From Kitasatospora viridis (GTDB taxonomy: Bacteria > Actinomycetota > Actinomycetes > Streptomycetales > Streptomycetaceae), in the NCBI RefSeq assembly GCF_007829815.1, contig NZ_VIWT01000002.1, positions 372,001 through 436,000 on the forward strand: a stretch of 64,000 nt of DNA. The letters are read 5' to 3'. Positions 15,404 through 23,035 of the stretch are shown here, piece by piece. The notes beneath the pieces were generated by a model that did not search any database, had not been told where the DNA came from, and worked only from the letters and a program-made list of their open reading frames with translations. How positions within the stretch are numbered: position 1 is the stretch's first letter; every line of letters starts with the position of its first letter. Made by a program: the position numbers and the translations under genes.

Positions 15404-16138
15404 TCACTGCACCTGGCCGGCCGGGCGGAGCAGGATCTCGTTGATGACCAGGTGCCGGGGGCGCTGGAGGGTGAAGGTGATCACCTCGGCGACGTCCTCG
15501 GCCGTGACCTCGGCGACATCGTAGAGCTGCTGGGCGCCCTGACGGGTCGCCTCATGGGTGATGTGGGTGGGCAGTTCGGTGGCGACGACGCCCGGTTCGA
15601 TCACCGTGACCCGGACGTCGGGCAGCAGTTCCTTGCGCAGCGACTCCGACCAGCCGTTGATGCCGAACTTGGTGGCCGCGTACACGCCGCTGCCGACGTT
15701 GGCGACCCGGCCGGCGACGGAGGAGATGTTCACGATGTCGCCGCCGCCGTCCTTGAGCTGGTCGAGGAACACCTCGGTGGCGGTGATCGCGCCCAGCAGG
15801 TTGACCTCGATCATCCTGCGGTAGTCGTCGCGCTGCTCGGCCGAGAACGGCCCGAGCAGCATCGTCCCGGCGTTGTTCACCAGCACGTCCGCGCCGCCGA
15901 ACTCCTGCGCCACCCGCTCGGCCGCCGCGACCAGCGCGTCCCGGTCGGTGACGTCGGCGGAGACCGCCAGCGCACCCTCGCCGAGCTCGTCGGCGAGCGC
16001 CTTGATGCGGTCCGTGCGACGGGCGAGCAGCGCGACCCGGTAGCCCGCGGCGTGCAGGGACCTCGCGGTCGCCGCGCCGATCCCGGAGGAGGCCCCGGTG
16101 ATGACGGCGACGCGTCCCTGCTGCTTGTCCTGGCTCAT
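15404..16138 (-). CDS. Short-chain dehydrogenase/reductase (SDR)
   Basis: 244 residues from ATG 16138; the frame is open to 16207, but the upstream part is low-complexity and not family-like. Features are the Rossmann TGASSGIGAA motif, NNAG, catalytic Ser in NISSVAGR and YAATK. The C-terminal LVINEILLRPAGQ is typical of classical SDRs of the YdfG type. It is the first gene of the SDR-AKR-AKR operon, divergent from the XRE regulator at 16293. Regulators of this MmyB type are very often found divergent from an SDR they are thought to control. Confidence 0.93.
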   Translation of the reverse strand: MSQDKQQGRVAVITGASSGIGAATARSLHAAGYRVALLARRTDRIKALADELGEGALAVSADVTDRDALVAAAERVAQEFGGADVLVNNAGTMLLGPFSAEQRDDYRRMIEVNLLGAITATEVFLDQLKDGGGDIVNISSVAGRVANVGSGVYAATKFGINGWSESLRKELLPDVRVTVIEPGVVATELPTHITHEATRQGAQQLYDVAEVTAEDVAEVITFTLQRPRHLVINEILLRPAGQVQ

Positions 16139-16292
16139 CTGTTCGGTTCCTTGTCTTCGGTGCTGTCTTCGGTGCTGTCTTTCGTGGCGATGCAGCCATT
16201 CCAGCACCGGCCCACCGGTGGAGCGAGGAACCGCTTATCCGTGTACTGGCAGTCACTCCTACATCCGCCCGCACGGCCGTACCGTGGACGGC
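16139..16292. promoter_or_regulatory. Divergent promoter region, SDR operon / MmyB-type regulator
   Basis: This 154-bp intergenic region must hold the promoters for both directions. It includes a short near-tandem direct repeat (about 12-bp units of GTGCTGTCTTCG, roughly 16150-16185) immediately upstream of the SDR. I could not assign convincing -10/-35 elements or an operator. Confidence 0.45.
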
Positions 16293-17189
16293 ATGGACAA
16301 CCAGGCCGAGGTGCGGGACTTCCTGCGCACCCGACGCGACCGGATCACCCCCGAGCAGGCGGGGATCATCGGGGGCGGCCGTCGCCGCCTGCCGGGCCTG
16401 CGCCGCGAGGAGGTCGCCATGCTCGCGGGAATGAGCAGCGACTACTACGCGAAGATGGAGCGCGGCAACCTCGCGGGCGTCTCGCCCGAGGTGCTCGACG
16501 CCCTCGCCCGCGCGCTGCGCCTCGACGACGCGGAGACGGAGCACCTGCACGACCTGGCCCGAGCGGCGAACCCCTCCCCGAGCCGCCGCCGCTCCCGCCC
16601 CGCGCCCTCGACGATCCGCCCCTCGCTCCAGCGCTTCCTCGACGCGATCACCGGAGCACCCGCCTGGATCGTCGACCAGCGGGCCGACATCCTCGCCACC
16701 AACCCCCTTGCCCGGGCCCTGCTCGCCCCCCTGCTCGACGACCCGGACGCCCGGCACAACACCGCCCGGTTCATCTTCCTCAGCCCCGCCGCGCGCACCT
16801 TCTACCCCCGGTGGGAGCGCTCGGCCGACGCCTCCGCCGCGAACCTGCGCACCGCCGCCGGGCGCAACCCCCGCGACAAGGCCCTCACCGACCTCATCGG
16901 CGAACTCGCCGCCCGCAGCGACGCCTTCAGCACCCGCTGGACCGCCCACGCCGTCCGCCTGCACCGCACCGGCACCAAGCACATCCACCACCCCGACGTC
17001 GGCGACCTCGAATTCGTCTACGAGGGCGTGGAACTGCCCGACCACCCGGGGTGGATGATGTACGCCTACACGAGCACGCCGGGATCCCCGACGGAGGAAC
17101 GGCTGGGGCTCCTCGGCAGCCTCGCCGCCACGCCTTCCGAGGCACCGGGCACCGCGGCCACCGTTCGGGAGAGCCCCACCGAGAGGTGA
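16293..17189 (+). CDS. XRE-family transcriptional regulator, MmyB-like ligand-binding domain
   Basis: 298 residues from ATG 16293. The helix-turn-helix lies in RLPGLRREEVAMLAGMSSDY (about residues 31-50), followed by KMERGN and the MmyB-like C-terminal domain (QRFLDAITGAPAWIVDQRADI onward, with NPLARALLAPL and WTAHAVRLHRTG). Such proteins bind hydrophobic ligands, probably fatty acids, in the C-terminal domain. The divergent layout suggests it controls the SDR/AKR operon. No strong Shine-Dalgarno is visible. Confidence 0.92.
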   Translation: MDNQAEVRDFLRTRRDRITPEQAGIIGGGRRRLPGLRREEVAMLAGMSSDYYAKMERGNLAGVSPEVLDALARALRLDDAETEHLHDLARAANPSPSRRRSRPAPSTIRPSLQRFLDAITGAPAWIVDQRADILATNPLARALLAPLLDDPDARHNTARFIFLSPAARTFYPRWERSADASAANLRTAAGRNPRDKALTDLIGELAARSDAFSTRWTAHAVRLHRTGTKHIHHPDVGDLEFVYEGVELPDHPGWMMYAYTSTPGSPTEERLGLLGSLAATPSEAPGTAATVRESPTER

Positions 17190-17214
17190 GTGGGGCCCGT
17201 CCCGCGACGATCCG

Positions 17215-17745
17215 TCAGATGGTGTCCCTGACCTTGATCTGGCCGCTGTCGATGACGAAGTCCTGGTTGCCGAAGCCGGGGTTCTGGCACTGCCAGATCT
17301 TGGTCCGGTCGCCGTTGTTGCGGGATCCGCCGACGTCCAGGCACATCTCCTGGCCGCTCCCGATGGTGTCCTTGACCTTGATCTGGCCGCTGTCGATGAC
17401 GAAGTCCTGGTTGCCGAAGCCGGGGTTCTGGCACTGCCAGATCTTGGTCCGGTCGCCGTTGTTGCGGGATCCGCCGACGTCCAGGCACATCTCCTGGCCG
17501 CTCCCGATGGTGTCCCTGACCTTGATCTGCCCCCGGTCGACGACCAGGTCCTGGTTGCCGAAGCCGGGGTTCTGGCACTGCCAGATCTTGGTCCAGTCGC
17601 CGTTGTTGCGGGATCCGCCCACGTCCAGGCACATGGTGGCGCCGGCCGCCCGGGGCGTTGCGACGGCGACCGCGGGCGCCGCCGAGGCGAGCAGGCCGGC
17701 GGCGGCCAGGGCAGCTGCAGCGAAAGCGGTGGTGGAACGGGACAT
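17215..17745 (-). CDS. Secreted three-repeat beta-trefoil (ricin-type) protein
   Basis: 176 residues from ATG 17745, preceded by GGAGGT at good spacing. A signal peptide (FAAAALAAAGLLASAAPAVA) is followed by three tandem ~48-residue units. Each runs MCLDVGGSRNNGD, KIWQCQNPGFGNQ, then a short D-x-GQIKV stretch. The QxW-like core and the three-fold repetition match a ricin-B/CBM13 beta-trefoil, in which each lobe is 40-50 residues. Units 2 and 3 are almost identical and unit 1 differs at only a few residues, so the copies are recent or homogenised. Usually such lectin domains accompany an enzyme; here the lectin-like domain is the whole mature protein. The ligand is unknown. Confidence 0.8.
   Translation of the reverse strand: MSRSTTAFAAAALAAAGLLASAAPAVAVATPRAAGATMCLDVGGSRNNGDWTKIWQCQNPGFGNQDLVVDRGQIKVRDTIGSGQEMCLDVGGSRNNGDRTKIWQCQNPGFGNQDFVIDSGQIKVKDTIGSGQEMCLDVGGSRNNGDRTKIWQCQNPGFGNQDFVIDSGQIKVRDTI
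17218..17634. repeat. Three tandem 144-bp repeats inside the trefoil gene
   Basis: Units begin at 17218, 17362 and 17506, exactly 144 bp apart, and share nearly all bases. The two units at 17218 and 17362 (protein repeats 3 and 2) are the closest, with differences such as CCTGACC/CTTGACC. The 17506 unit carries more changes (CCCCGGTCGACGACC for GGCCGCTGTCGATGACG). Confidence 0.95.
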
Positions 17746-17990
17746 GGTGTACCTCCGCAGGTGCGCCGACGGGTGTCGGCGCTCGGTGGGGTGGTCGGAC
17801 CAGGACGGGACGCTGCCGGAAGGTGCGCTCGGCATACCTGCCTGGCACGGGCAACACTCGCAGCGGGCACCATCGACACGCCCGGGTACGAACTACGTTC
17901 ATCCCATGGGACGACATAGGGTTTGAAATCCGATCACCACGACTCCGACCTGGTCGGCCGGTCCTGACACCCCCTCACCGGAGGCACTCC

Positions 17991-18935
17991 TTGCACACCT
18001 TGGGCTACGACGACATCAAGGCCGCCGGCGAGCGGATCGCCGGCGTGACCCGGCCGGTGCCGGTGATCCCGGCGGACCCGGGGAGCTTCGGCGAGGCCGA
18101 GGTGCACTTCGCCCTCGACTTCACCCAGCGCACCGGCAGCTTCAAGGACCGCGGCGCCGCGAACTTCATCGCCGCCCACCTGGAGGACGGCACCATGCCC
18201 GAGGCCGGCGTGGTGATCGCCTCCGGGGGCAACGCGGGCCTGGCCTGCGCCTGGGCCGCCCAGCGCCACGGCATCCGGGCCACCGTCTTCGTGCCGCAGA
18301 CCGCGCCGGCCGTCAAGGTCGCCAAGCTGCGCGGCTTCGGCGCCGAGGTGCGCCAGGTCGGCACCGAGTACGCCCAAGCCCTCGCCGCCGCACAGCAGTT
18401 CGCCGCCGAGTCGGGCGCCCTGTCCTCGCACGCCTACGACGACCCGCACATCATCGCCGGCGCGGGCACGCTGCTGGACGAGGTCCTCCGCCAGGTCCCC
18501 GGCCTGGACACCGTCGTCGTGGCGGTCGGCGGCGGCGGGCTGTTCGCCGGCACCGCGATCACCGCCGAGCACCGCGGCGTGCACGTCGTCGCCGTCGAGC
18601 CGGAGCACTGCCGCGCCCTCAACGCCGCGCTCCAGCAGGGCGAGGTGGTGGACGTCGAGGTGGACTCGATCGCCGCGGACTCCCTGGGCGCCCGGCGCAC
18701 CTCCGAAACGGCACTGCACTGGGCCCGCAAGGCCGCTGCCACCTCGCTGCTGGTGCCGGACAGCGCGATCCGCAACGCCCGTCAACTCCTCTGGGACCAA
18801 TGGCGGTTCGCCGTCGAGCACGGGGGCGCCGCCGCGCTGGCGGCCCTGCTCGACGGCGCCTACGAGCCCACCCCCGGCAGCCGCACCGCGATCGTGCTCT
18901 GCGGCGCCAACACCGACCCGGGCGACCTGGTCTGA
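17991..18935 (+). CDS. PLP-dependent Thr/Ser dehydratase-like enzyme (fold type II)
   Basis: 314 residues from TTG 17991, chosen because ACCGGAGG lies 6 bp upstream; the longer open frame has no better start. The PLP Lys is in TGSFKDRGAANF (about residue 51), the phosphate loop is SGGNAGLACAWA and VGGGGLFAGTA is the second PLP phosphate-binding loop. It resembles serine/threonine dehydratases of the IlvA/TdcB superfamily but is shorter than IlvA and lacks the ACT-like regulatory domain. It likely deaminates Ser or Thr; racemase activity is an alternative. It stands alone. Confidence 0.87.
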   Translation: MHTLGYDDIKAAGERIAGVTRPVPVIPADPGSFGEAEVHFALDFTQRTGSFKDRGAANFIAAHLEDGTMPEAGVVIASGGNAGLACAWAAQRHGIRATVFVPQTAPAVKVAKLRGFGAEVRQVGTEYAQALAAAQQFAAESGALSSHAYDDPHIIAGAGTLLDEVLRQVPGLDTVVVAVGGGGLFAGTAITAEHRGVHVVAVEPEHCRALNAALQQGEVVDVEVDSIAADSLGARRTSETALHWARKAAATSLLVPDSAIRNARQLLWDQWRFAVEHGGAAALAALLDGAYEPTPGSRTAIVLCGANTDPGDLV

Positions 18936-18960
18936 CCTCCCTGTCGGCGGTGCCCGGCAG

Positions 18961-19461
18961 CTACGCGGCGATCAACCTCGACGAGTCGTCTCCTTCGTGC
19001 GCCGGGCTCGCGCCGACTGAGTCGACTGGGCAGTCCGGCACGGCTATCACGGTGCACAAGGCCCTGGCCACGCAGTAGCGGCTGACCGCGCCGTGCACCA
19101 GTCGTTGCAGCGGGCCCCGGCGGCCGGCGCCGACCACCAGCATGTCGCCCGGCTGGTCGGCGATCCGGACCAGAGCGGGGCCGGCCTCGTCGCGGATCAC
19201 CACGGGGTCGATCCGCAGACCCGTCGGGTAGCCGCCGAGGGTGTCCGCGAAGGCGTCGTCGAGACGGGTGCGGGCTGCCTGCTGCCAGAGCGCCGCCAGC
19301 GAGGGACAGGGGTGGACCCGCCCGCCGCCGACCGGGGTCCAGGCGATCACCGGGACGAGGACGGCACGGAGCCGGGTCGCCTCGTCCACGGCACGCCGCA
19401 GCACCGCCGCGTTCCGCGTTGACCCGCTGACTCCGACGACGACCCGGCTGGTCTCGGCCAT
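18961..19461 (-). CDS. Universal stress protein (UspA family)
   Basis: 166 residues from ATG 19461. The Usp fold is supported by VVVGVSGSTRNAAVLRRAVD at the N-terminus and the nucleotide-binding motif GAGRRGPLQRLVHGAVS near residue 125, followed by CTVIAVPDCP. Usp proteins bind ATP and modulate stress survival. It lies downstream of the truncated kdp operon on the same strand, separated by about 320 bp of non-coding relic sequence. Usp genes near kdp loci are not unusual. Confidence 0.88.
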   Translation of the reverse strand: MAETSRVVVGVSGSTRNAAVLRRAVDEATRLRAVLVPVIAWTPVGGGRVHPCPSLAALWQQAARTRLDDAFADTLGGYPTGLRIDPVVIRDEAGPALVRIADQPGDMLVVGAGRRGPLQRLVHGAVSRYCVARALCTVIAVPDCPVDSVGASPAHEGDDSSRLIAA

Positions 19462-19785
19462 GGTGCTGCACTTCCCCGATCTTGAGGCCCGATGAGGGGC
19501 CTTCGTTCCCCGGACGTCCAGGCGCGGTACGAACTGGACCTTCGAAACAGGCGGTTGACGGGTCGCCTGCTCCGCTGATCCATCGAAGCCTGCCTGCTCG
19601 GGCCACTTTCGCCTCTTGACGCATCCGAGACGCGCCATCGCCGCTTCCTGACGCACCTTTGACGGCCGCCGGCGCCGCCGGGCAGCCCCGGGGTCAGCCG
19701 GAGGACTGTGCGGTCTCCTCGCTGTCCCGAGTGGTCGCGCGGTCGGCGGCGGCCTCGCGACCACCGGGATCACCACCGTGCTTGG
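19462..19785. other. Gene-free relic region between usp and truncated kdpA
   Basis: No credible coding region on either strand. The minus strand continues from the premature kdpA stop at 19786 but shows no further KdpA-like sequence in any frame that I could recognise. The downstream kdpA, kdpB and kdpC parts are therefore missing rather than frameshifted here. Confidence 0.5.
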
Positions 19786-20025
19786 CTACGCGTAGCGGAA
19801 GAGCACCGAGACGGCGGAGAAGGCGAGCACGCTGCGCAGGTACGCCGTCCAGGTCTGCTCGAAGTCCCCGTTGACGCCGATCAGCCGGTAGACGGCGCGC
19901 TCGGCGCGCAGGTGCCTGGCACTGGTCAGGACCTGCGCCAGGTAGTCGCCCAGCGGCCGGTGCGAGAGGGCGGGCGCCGCCACCAGGGCCAGCGCCTGCA
20001 GGAAGCCCGCGAGGGTCGGGGTCAC
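19786..20025 (-). pseudogene. kdpA: kdpA, N-terminal fragment of the K+-transporting ATPase A subunit
   Basis: Only 79 codons. The sequence matches the KdpA N-terminus closely: an initial transmembrane helix, RPLGDYLAQVLTSARHLRAE, YRLIGVNGDFEQTW, YLRSVLAFSAVSVLF, then a stop (RYA-stop). Full KdpA is about 550 residues and forms the K+ channel-like subunit. The GTG at 20025 begins 1 base after the kdpF stop, the normal operon arrangement, so this is the 5' end of a once complete kdpFABC operon that has lost everything downstream. It cannot work as a K+ pump subunit. Confidence 0.85.
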
Positions 20026-20026
20026 C

Positions 20027-20116
20027 TCAGAACCTCTCCGGGCGGATCAGCGCGAGCACGAGGTAGACGATGATCACGGCCGCGACGACCAGGCCCACGA
20101 TGTTGTCGACCGTCAT
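20027..20116 (-). CDS. kdpF: KdpF, small membrane subunit of the Kdp ATPase
   Basis: A 29-residue peptide from ATG 20116: MTVDNIVGLVVAAVI, then IVYLVLALIRPERF. A single transmembrane helix ending in L-x-R-P-E-x-F is the KdpF signature. KdpF stabilises the KdpFABC complex in the membrane. Here it is intact but precedes a truncated kdpA, so it has no complex to join unless a second kdp locus exists. Confidence 0.85.
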   Translation of the reverse strand: MTVDNIVGLVVAAVIIVYLVLALIRPERF

Positions 20117-20153
20117 CGCGCCCCCTGGGCGGTGGAGCGCCGGCCCCGGTCGG

Positions 20154-20237
20154 TCACAGCCGCTCCACCCCCTTCGCGATCAGGGCGAGGACGGCGAACA
20201 CGAGGATCGTGACGCCGATGAAGGCAAGATCGGTCAT
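20154..20237 (-). CDS. 27-residue single-pass membrane peptide upstream of kdpF
   Basis: ATG 20237 opens a 27-residue peptide: a short polar start (MTDLAF), one hydrophobic helix (IGVTILVFAVLALIA) and a charged tail (KGVERL). A small membrane peptide of this kind is common just upstream of kdpF in actinobacteria. It ends 37 bp before kdpF. Its role is unknown; co-location implies a Kdp accessory function. Confidence 0.6.
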   Translation of the reverse strand: MTDLAFIGVTILVFAVLALIAKGVERL

Positions 20238-20488
20238 GGCAGGCTCCGCGCTCTGTGTCGGTGCCCTCGATTCTGTGGCGCTCCGCACCGCCGCGCTCAC
20301 CGTGCGTGGTCCATTGGGAACAGTCATGCCAGCGTTGTCGGGCGCTCTGCAGCGCGAGACGTGAAGGATCCGTCAGAAACCGTGCTCCGGGCGTCAGCCC
20401 GGCATCAACGCCGCCCGGCGCACCGTCCGTGGCTGCTGAGCTGGGCGTCGTGCACTGGTCCTTGCCGGAACGCCCCGGGTTCGACGCG

Positions 20489-21217
20489 ATGGATGCCCAT
20501 GTCCGCACCTCCGGTATCGGGGGTCGGTTGACCGATCGGCCGACGTATCCGCGTGCCGAGGCGATCCACTGCGCGGGCCACCGCCTGTTGCGCGGGGATC
20601 CGCGACGGCTCGACCCGGCACGGCTGGCGGCGCTGGCGCACGGTCAGTTCACCGCGCCCGAGCGGTTCCTCCCGCTGCTCGGGCGCGCCTTCGCCCAGGT
20701 GAGCCCGTGGGAGCGGACGATCAGTGTCCAGCGGTACCGTCCGCACCGGCCGCGTGCTCCGCAGGGCTTCCGGGTTCGCCCGATGACCTGCGGCGATGCC
20801 CGGCAGCTGGCGGCCCTGGTGCCGTCGCTCCGCTGGATCACCGAGACCTGGGGCGGCGCGCACGGCCTCGCTGCGAGCGGTCGGGCCTGGGGCGCCTTCA
20901 CCGACGGCAACCAGCTCGCCGCCGTCGCCTGTACCTACTGGGAGGGCCGGGCCCATGAGGACGTCGCGGTCCTGACGCTGCCGTCCTTCCGGCAGCTGGG
21001 CCTTGGACTGGCCTGCGTCAGCGGCCTCAGCTCGGCCGTTCGGGCCCGGGGCCGCGTCCCGACCTGGTCGGCTCCCCGCGGCAACGAGGCGAGCCAGGCG
21101 CTCGCCCGCGCCGCCGGCTTCCGGCCGGTCCGCACCGAGGTCTGCTACTATGTGGGGCGGGCGCGCGCCGGAGCCGGTGAGCCCGTCGAGTGCTTCACGA
21201 CGGCGAGGTCCGCGTGA
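20489..21217 (+). CDS. GNAT-family N-acetyltransferase-like protein
   Basis: 242 residues from ATG 20489; the frame is open from 20255 and a GTG at 20449 is an alternative start. The C-terminal half fits a GNAT acyl-CoA binding core: AVLTLPSFRQLGLGLACVSG followed by TWSAPRGNEASQALARAAGF and VCYYVG. The N-terminal part (ERPGFDAMDAHVR, then a region rich in Arg and Leu) is not recognised. It converges on the WXG-type operon with only the sequence TGATCA shared between the two stops. Substrate unknown. Confidence 0.65.
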   Translation: MDAHVRTSGIGGRLTDRPTYPRAEAIHCAGHRLLRGDPRRLDPARLAALAHGQFTAPERFLPLLGRAFAQVSPWERTISVQRYRPHRPRAPQGFRVRPMTCGDARQLAALVPSLRWITETWGGAHGLAASGRAWGAFTDGNQLAAVACTYWEGRAHEDVAVLTLPSFRQLGLGLACVSGLSSAVRARGRVPTWSAPRGNEASQALARAAGFRPVRTEVCYYVGRARAGAGEPVECFTTARSA

Positions 21218-22438
21218 TCAGGGGCTCGGGCGCGGGCCCGGGCTGAGCTCCGTGAAGATGGCGTCCGACATGGTCGGCGGGGGAGGGGCCGCACCGTGCG
21301 TCTGCCTGAAGTCGCCGACGGGCACCGGGAAATGGCCCAGCTCATGGGAGAGGCTCGACAAGTCGGTGTCCAGCGGGGGCAGCGGCGGCAGCTCGTGGGG
21401 CAGGTCCCCGACGGGCCCGAGCTCGATCTCCGACGGGCCGCCGCCTGGCGGGCGCGGTCCCTCCAGCCTGCCGTTCAGCCAGCCCTCGATGTGGTCGGCT
21501 GGCGAGAGGGAGAACTTGTTCCCGGGGTTCATCGCCCCGTGCCGCGAGCCCCAGGCACCGGCGAACGCTCCGTTGGCCGCGCCGGAGACGTAGTCGCCCG
21601 ACAGCCCGAACGCCGCGTCCTGCGCCGCGCCTTCGGCCATCCCGGTCAGCGCCCCGTAGCCGGTGTTCCAGACCAGGTCGGCCGCGCCCTTGGTGAACCT
21701 GCCGGCCTCGTTGCCGGTGAGCGAGGCGAAGCCCTTGCCGAGGCCCTTGCCCAGCCCCTTGGAGAGCCCCTTGCCGAGCCACCCGGCGCCGACGCCGACC
21801 GCGCCGCCGATCGCGCCGTTGACGGCGGCGGTGCCGAGCTCGCCGCCGTCGATCGACGTGCGGTGGCCCTGGCCCAGTTCGATCACCTGGGCGAGCAGGT
21901 CGAACCCGACCTGGGCCAACACCGACTCGGCAACCCTGGTCACCGCGCTGATCAGTGCCTTGCGCAGCAGCGCCCACAGCAGGGCCCTGGTGAAGGCGAT
22001 CTCGGCGGGCGCCGCCTCCGCCCCGCCGAACAGGAACATCGCGGCGTCGACGGCCAGTTGGACGGCGAGGACCACCAGCGCGCCGATGATCTCGATGCGC
22101 AGGGTCTCGATCTCGTTCGCCAGGTTGTCCAGCGCGGCGGCCGCGGCGTCGCAGCACTGCGCGATGAGCGGCAGCGCGGCGTCGTCGGCGGTGGCGAGCT
22201 TGGCCAGGTAGGCGTCGACGGTGTCCCTGGTGGTGCCGTTCAGGCCCTGGTCGAGCCGGCGCCCGGCGTCCGTCAGGTCCTGGACGCAGTCGCGGACCGA
22301 CTTCGCGGCCGCACTCCAGGCGGCCGCCTCGGCCCGCAGCGCGCTCTCGCTCCCGGTGGGCCACTTGTTGCCCACCAGGATCATCAGCAGGTTCTGCAGC
22401 CCGTCCGGCAGCGAGGCATCGGGGGCGTCGACCGCCAT
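21218..22438 (-). CDS. WXG/CpnT-like N-terminal carrier protein without recognisable toxin domain
   Basis: 406 residues; ATG 22438 overlaps the stop of the preceding gene (TGATG), so the two are translationally coupled. Residues about 1-130 form a helical WXG100-like/CpnT N-terminal domain (NKWPTGSESALRAEAAAWSA, then a long helix and a hydrophobic segment EIIGALVVLAVQLAVDAAMF). The middle is Gly/Ala-rich with repeated GKGL units, as in the pretoxin regions of actinobacterial polymorphic toxins. The C-terminal ~90 residues are Pro-rich (HELPPLPPLDTD) and match no nuclease, ADP-ribosyltransferase or NADase that I recognise. Export by a type VII (ESX) system is inferred; no ESX core genes are in the window. 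Confidence 0.7.
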   Translation of the reverse strand: MAVDAPDASLPDGLQNLLMILVGNKWPTGSESALRAEAAAWSAAAKSVRDCVQDLTDAGRRLDQGLNGTTRDTVDAYLAKLATADDAALPLIAQCCDAAAAALDNLANEIETLRIEIIGALVVLAVQLAVDAAMFLFGGAEAAPAEIAFTRALLWALLRKALISAVTRVAESVLAQVGFDLLAQVIELGQGHRTSIDGGELGTAAVNGAIGGAVGVGAGWLGKGLSKGLGKGLGKGFASLTGNEAGRFTKGAADLVWNTGYGALTGMAEGAAQDAAFGLSGDYVSGAANGAFAGAWGSRHGAMNPGNKFSLSPADHIEGWLNGRLEGPRPPGGGPSEIELGPVGDLPHELPPLPPLDTDLSSLSHELGHFPVPVGDFRQTHGAAPPPPTMSDAIFTELSPGPRPSP

Positions 22439-22884
22439 CACGCGCCTCCGGTGCCGGGCGGCGGGAACGACCGGGCGAGGTCTTCGGCCGCCTTGTCGCC
22501 GTTCTTGAGGGTGCCGTGGGCGGCGCCGAGGGCATCGGCGAACTTCCGCAGGGTGTCCGGCAGCGCCTGCACCGCCTTCAGCAGGTCGTCCCGCGGCTGG
22601 GCGAAGACCTGGTCGAAGCCTTGGCCGAGGGCGGGGTCGTCCCCCCAGGGCGCCGCGCCGAACAGGGCAGCGGAGCTCAGCGCGGCCCAGGCGCCGGCCA
22701 TGGTGTCGGCCGCCTTGCCCGCGTCGGTCGCGGCCCGGCCGACCAGGGCGAAGTCGACCACCAGCGTGCCGTCGAGCGCCGGCACGGCGGGCAGGGGCGG
22801 ACCGGCGTACGGCGGGTCGGCGGTGGGGGCGTTGCGGTAACCGCCGGTCGGGCCGGGGACGTCGGGCAGAGGAGGGGTCGGCAT
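22438..22884 (-). CDS. Small WXG100-like helical partner protein
   Basis: 148 residues from ATG 22884. A Pro-rich N-terminus (PPLPDVPGPTGGY) is followed by two predicted helices (DFALVGRAATDAGKAADTMAGAW and LKAVQALPDTLRKFADALGAAHG) around a WGDDPALGQGF turn. It resembles the ESX-secreted helical hairpin proteins that precede CpnT-like carriers and may pair with the product of the overlapping downstream gene. Gene reality is supported by coupling and codon bias; the family assignment is tentative. Confidence 0.65.
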   Translation of the reverse strand: MPTPPLPDVPGPTGGYRNAPTADPPYAGPPLPAVPALDGTLVVDFALVGRAATDAGKAADTMAGAWAALSSAALFGAAPWGDDPALGQGFDQVFAQPRDDLLKAVQALPDTLRKFADALGAAHGTLKNGDKAAEDLARSFPPPGTGGA

Positions 22885-23035
22885 CCGTCCAGCTCACCCG
22901 ACCTGCGCCCGAGCCCGCCCGTTCTTGACGGGATTCCAACGATCACCGCCGCCGCCCTGATGCCATACTGACGCCGGATCAGTGCCCGCGTACCGCAGGG
23001 TGCCGGTGGCTCGGGTTGGGTAGGCTCAGGGACCG

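Noticed and set aside
17218-17634. Possible CRISPR-like array
   Set aside because: The 144-bp units are coding repeats in one open frame with no spacers between them.
15552-17879. 775-codon minus-strand frame spanning SDR, regulator and trefoil genes
   Set aside because: It runs antisense or out of frame to several real genes; only its repeats reflect the 144-bp units read in another frame.
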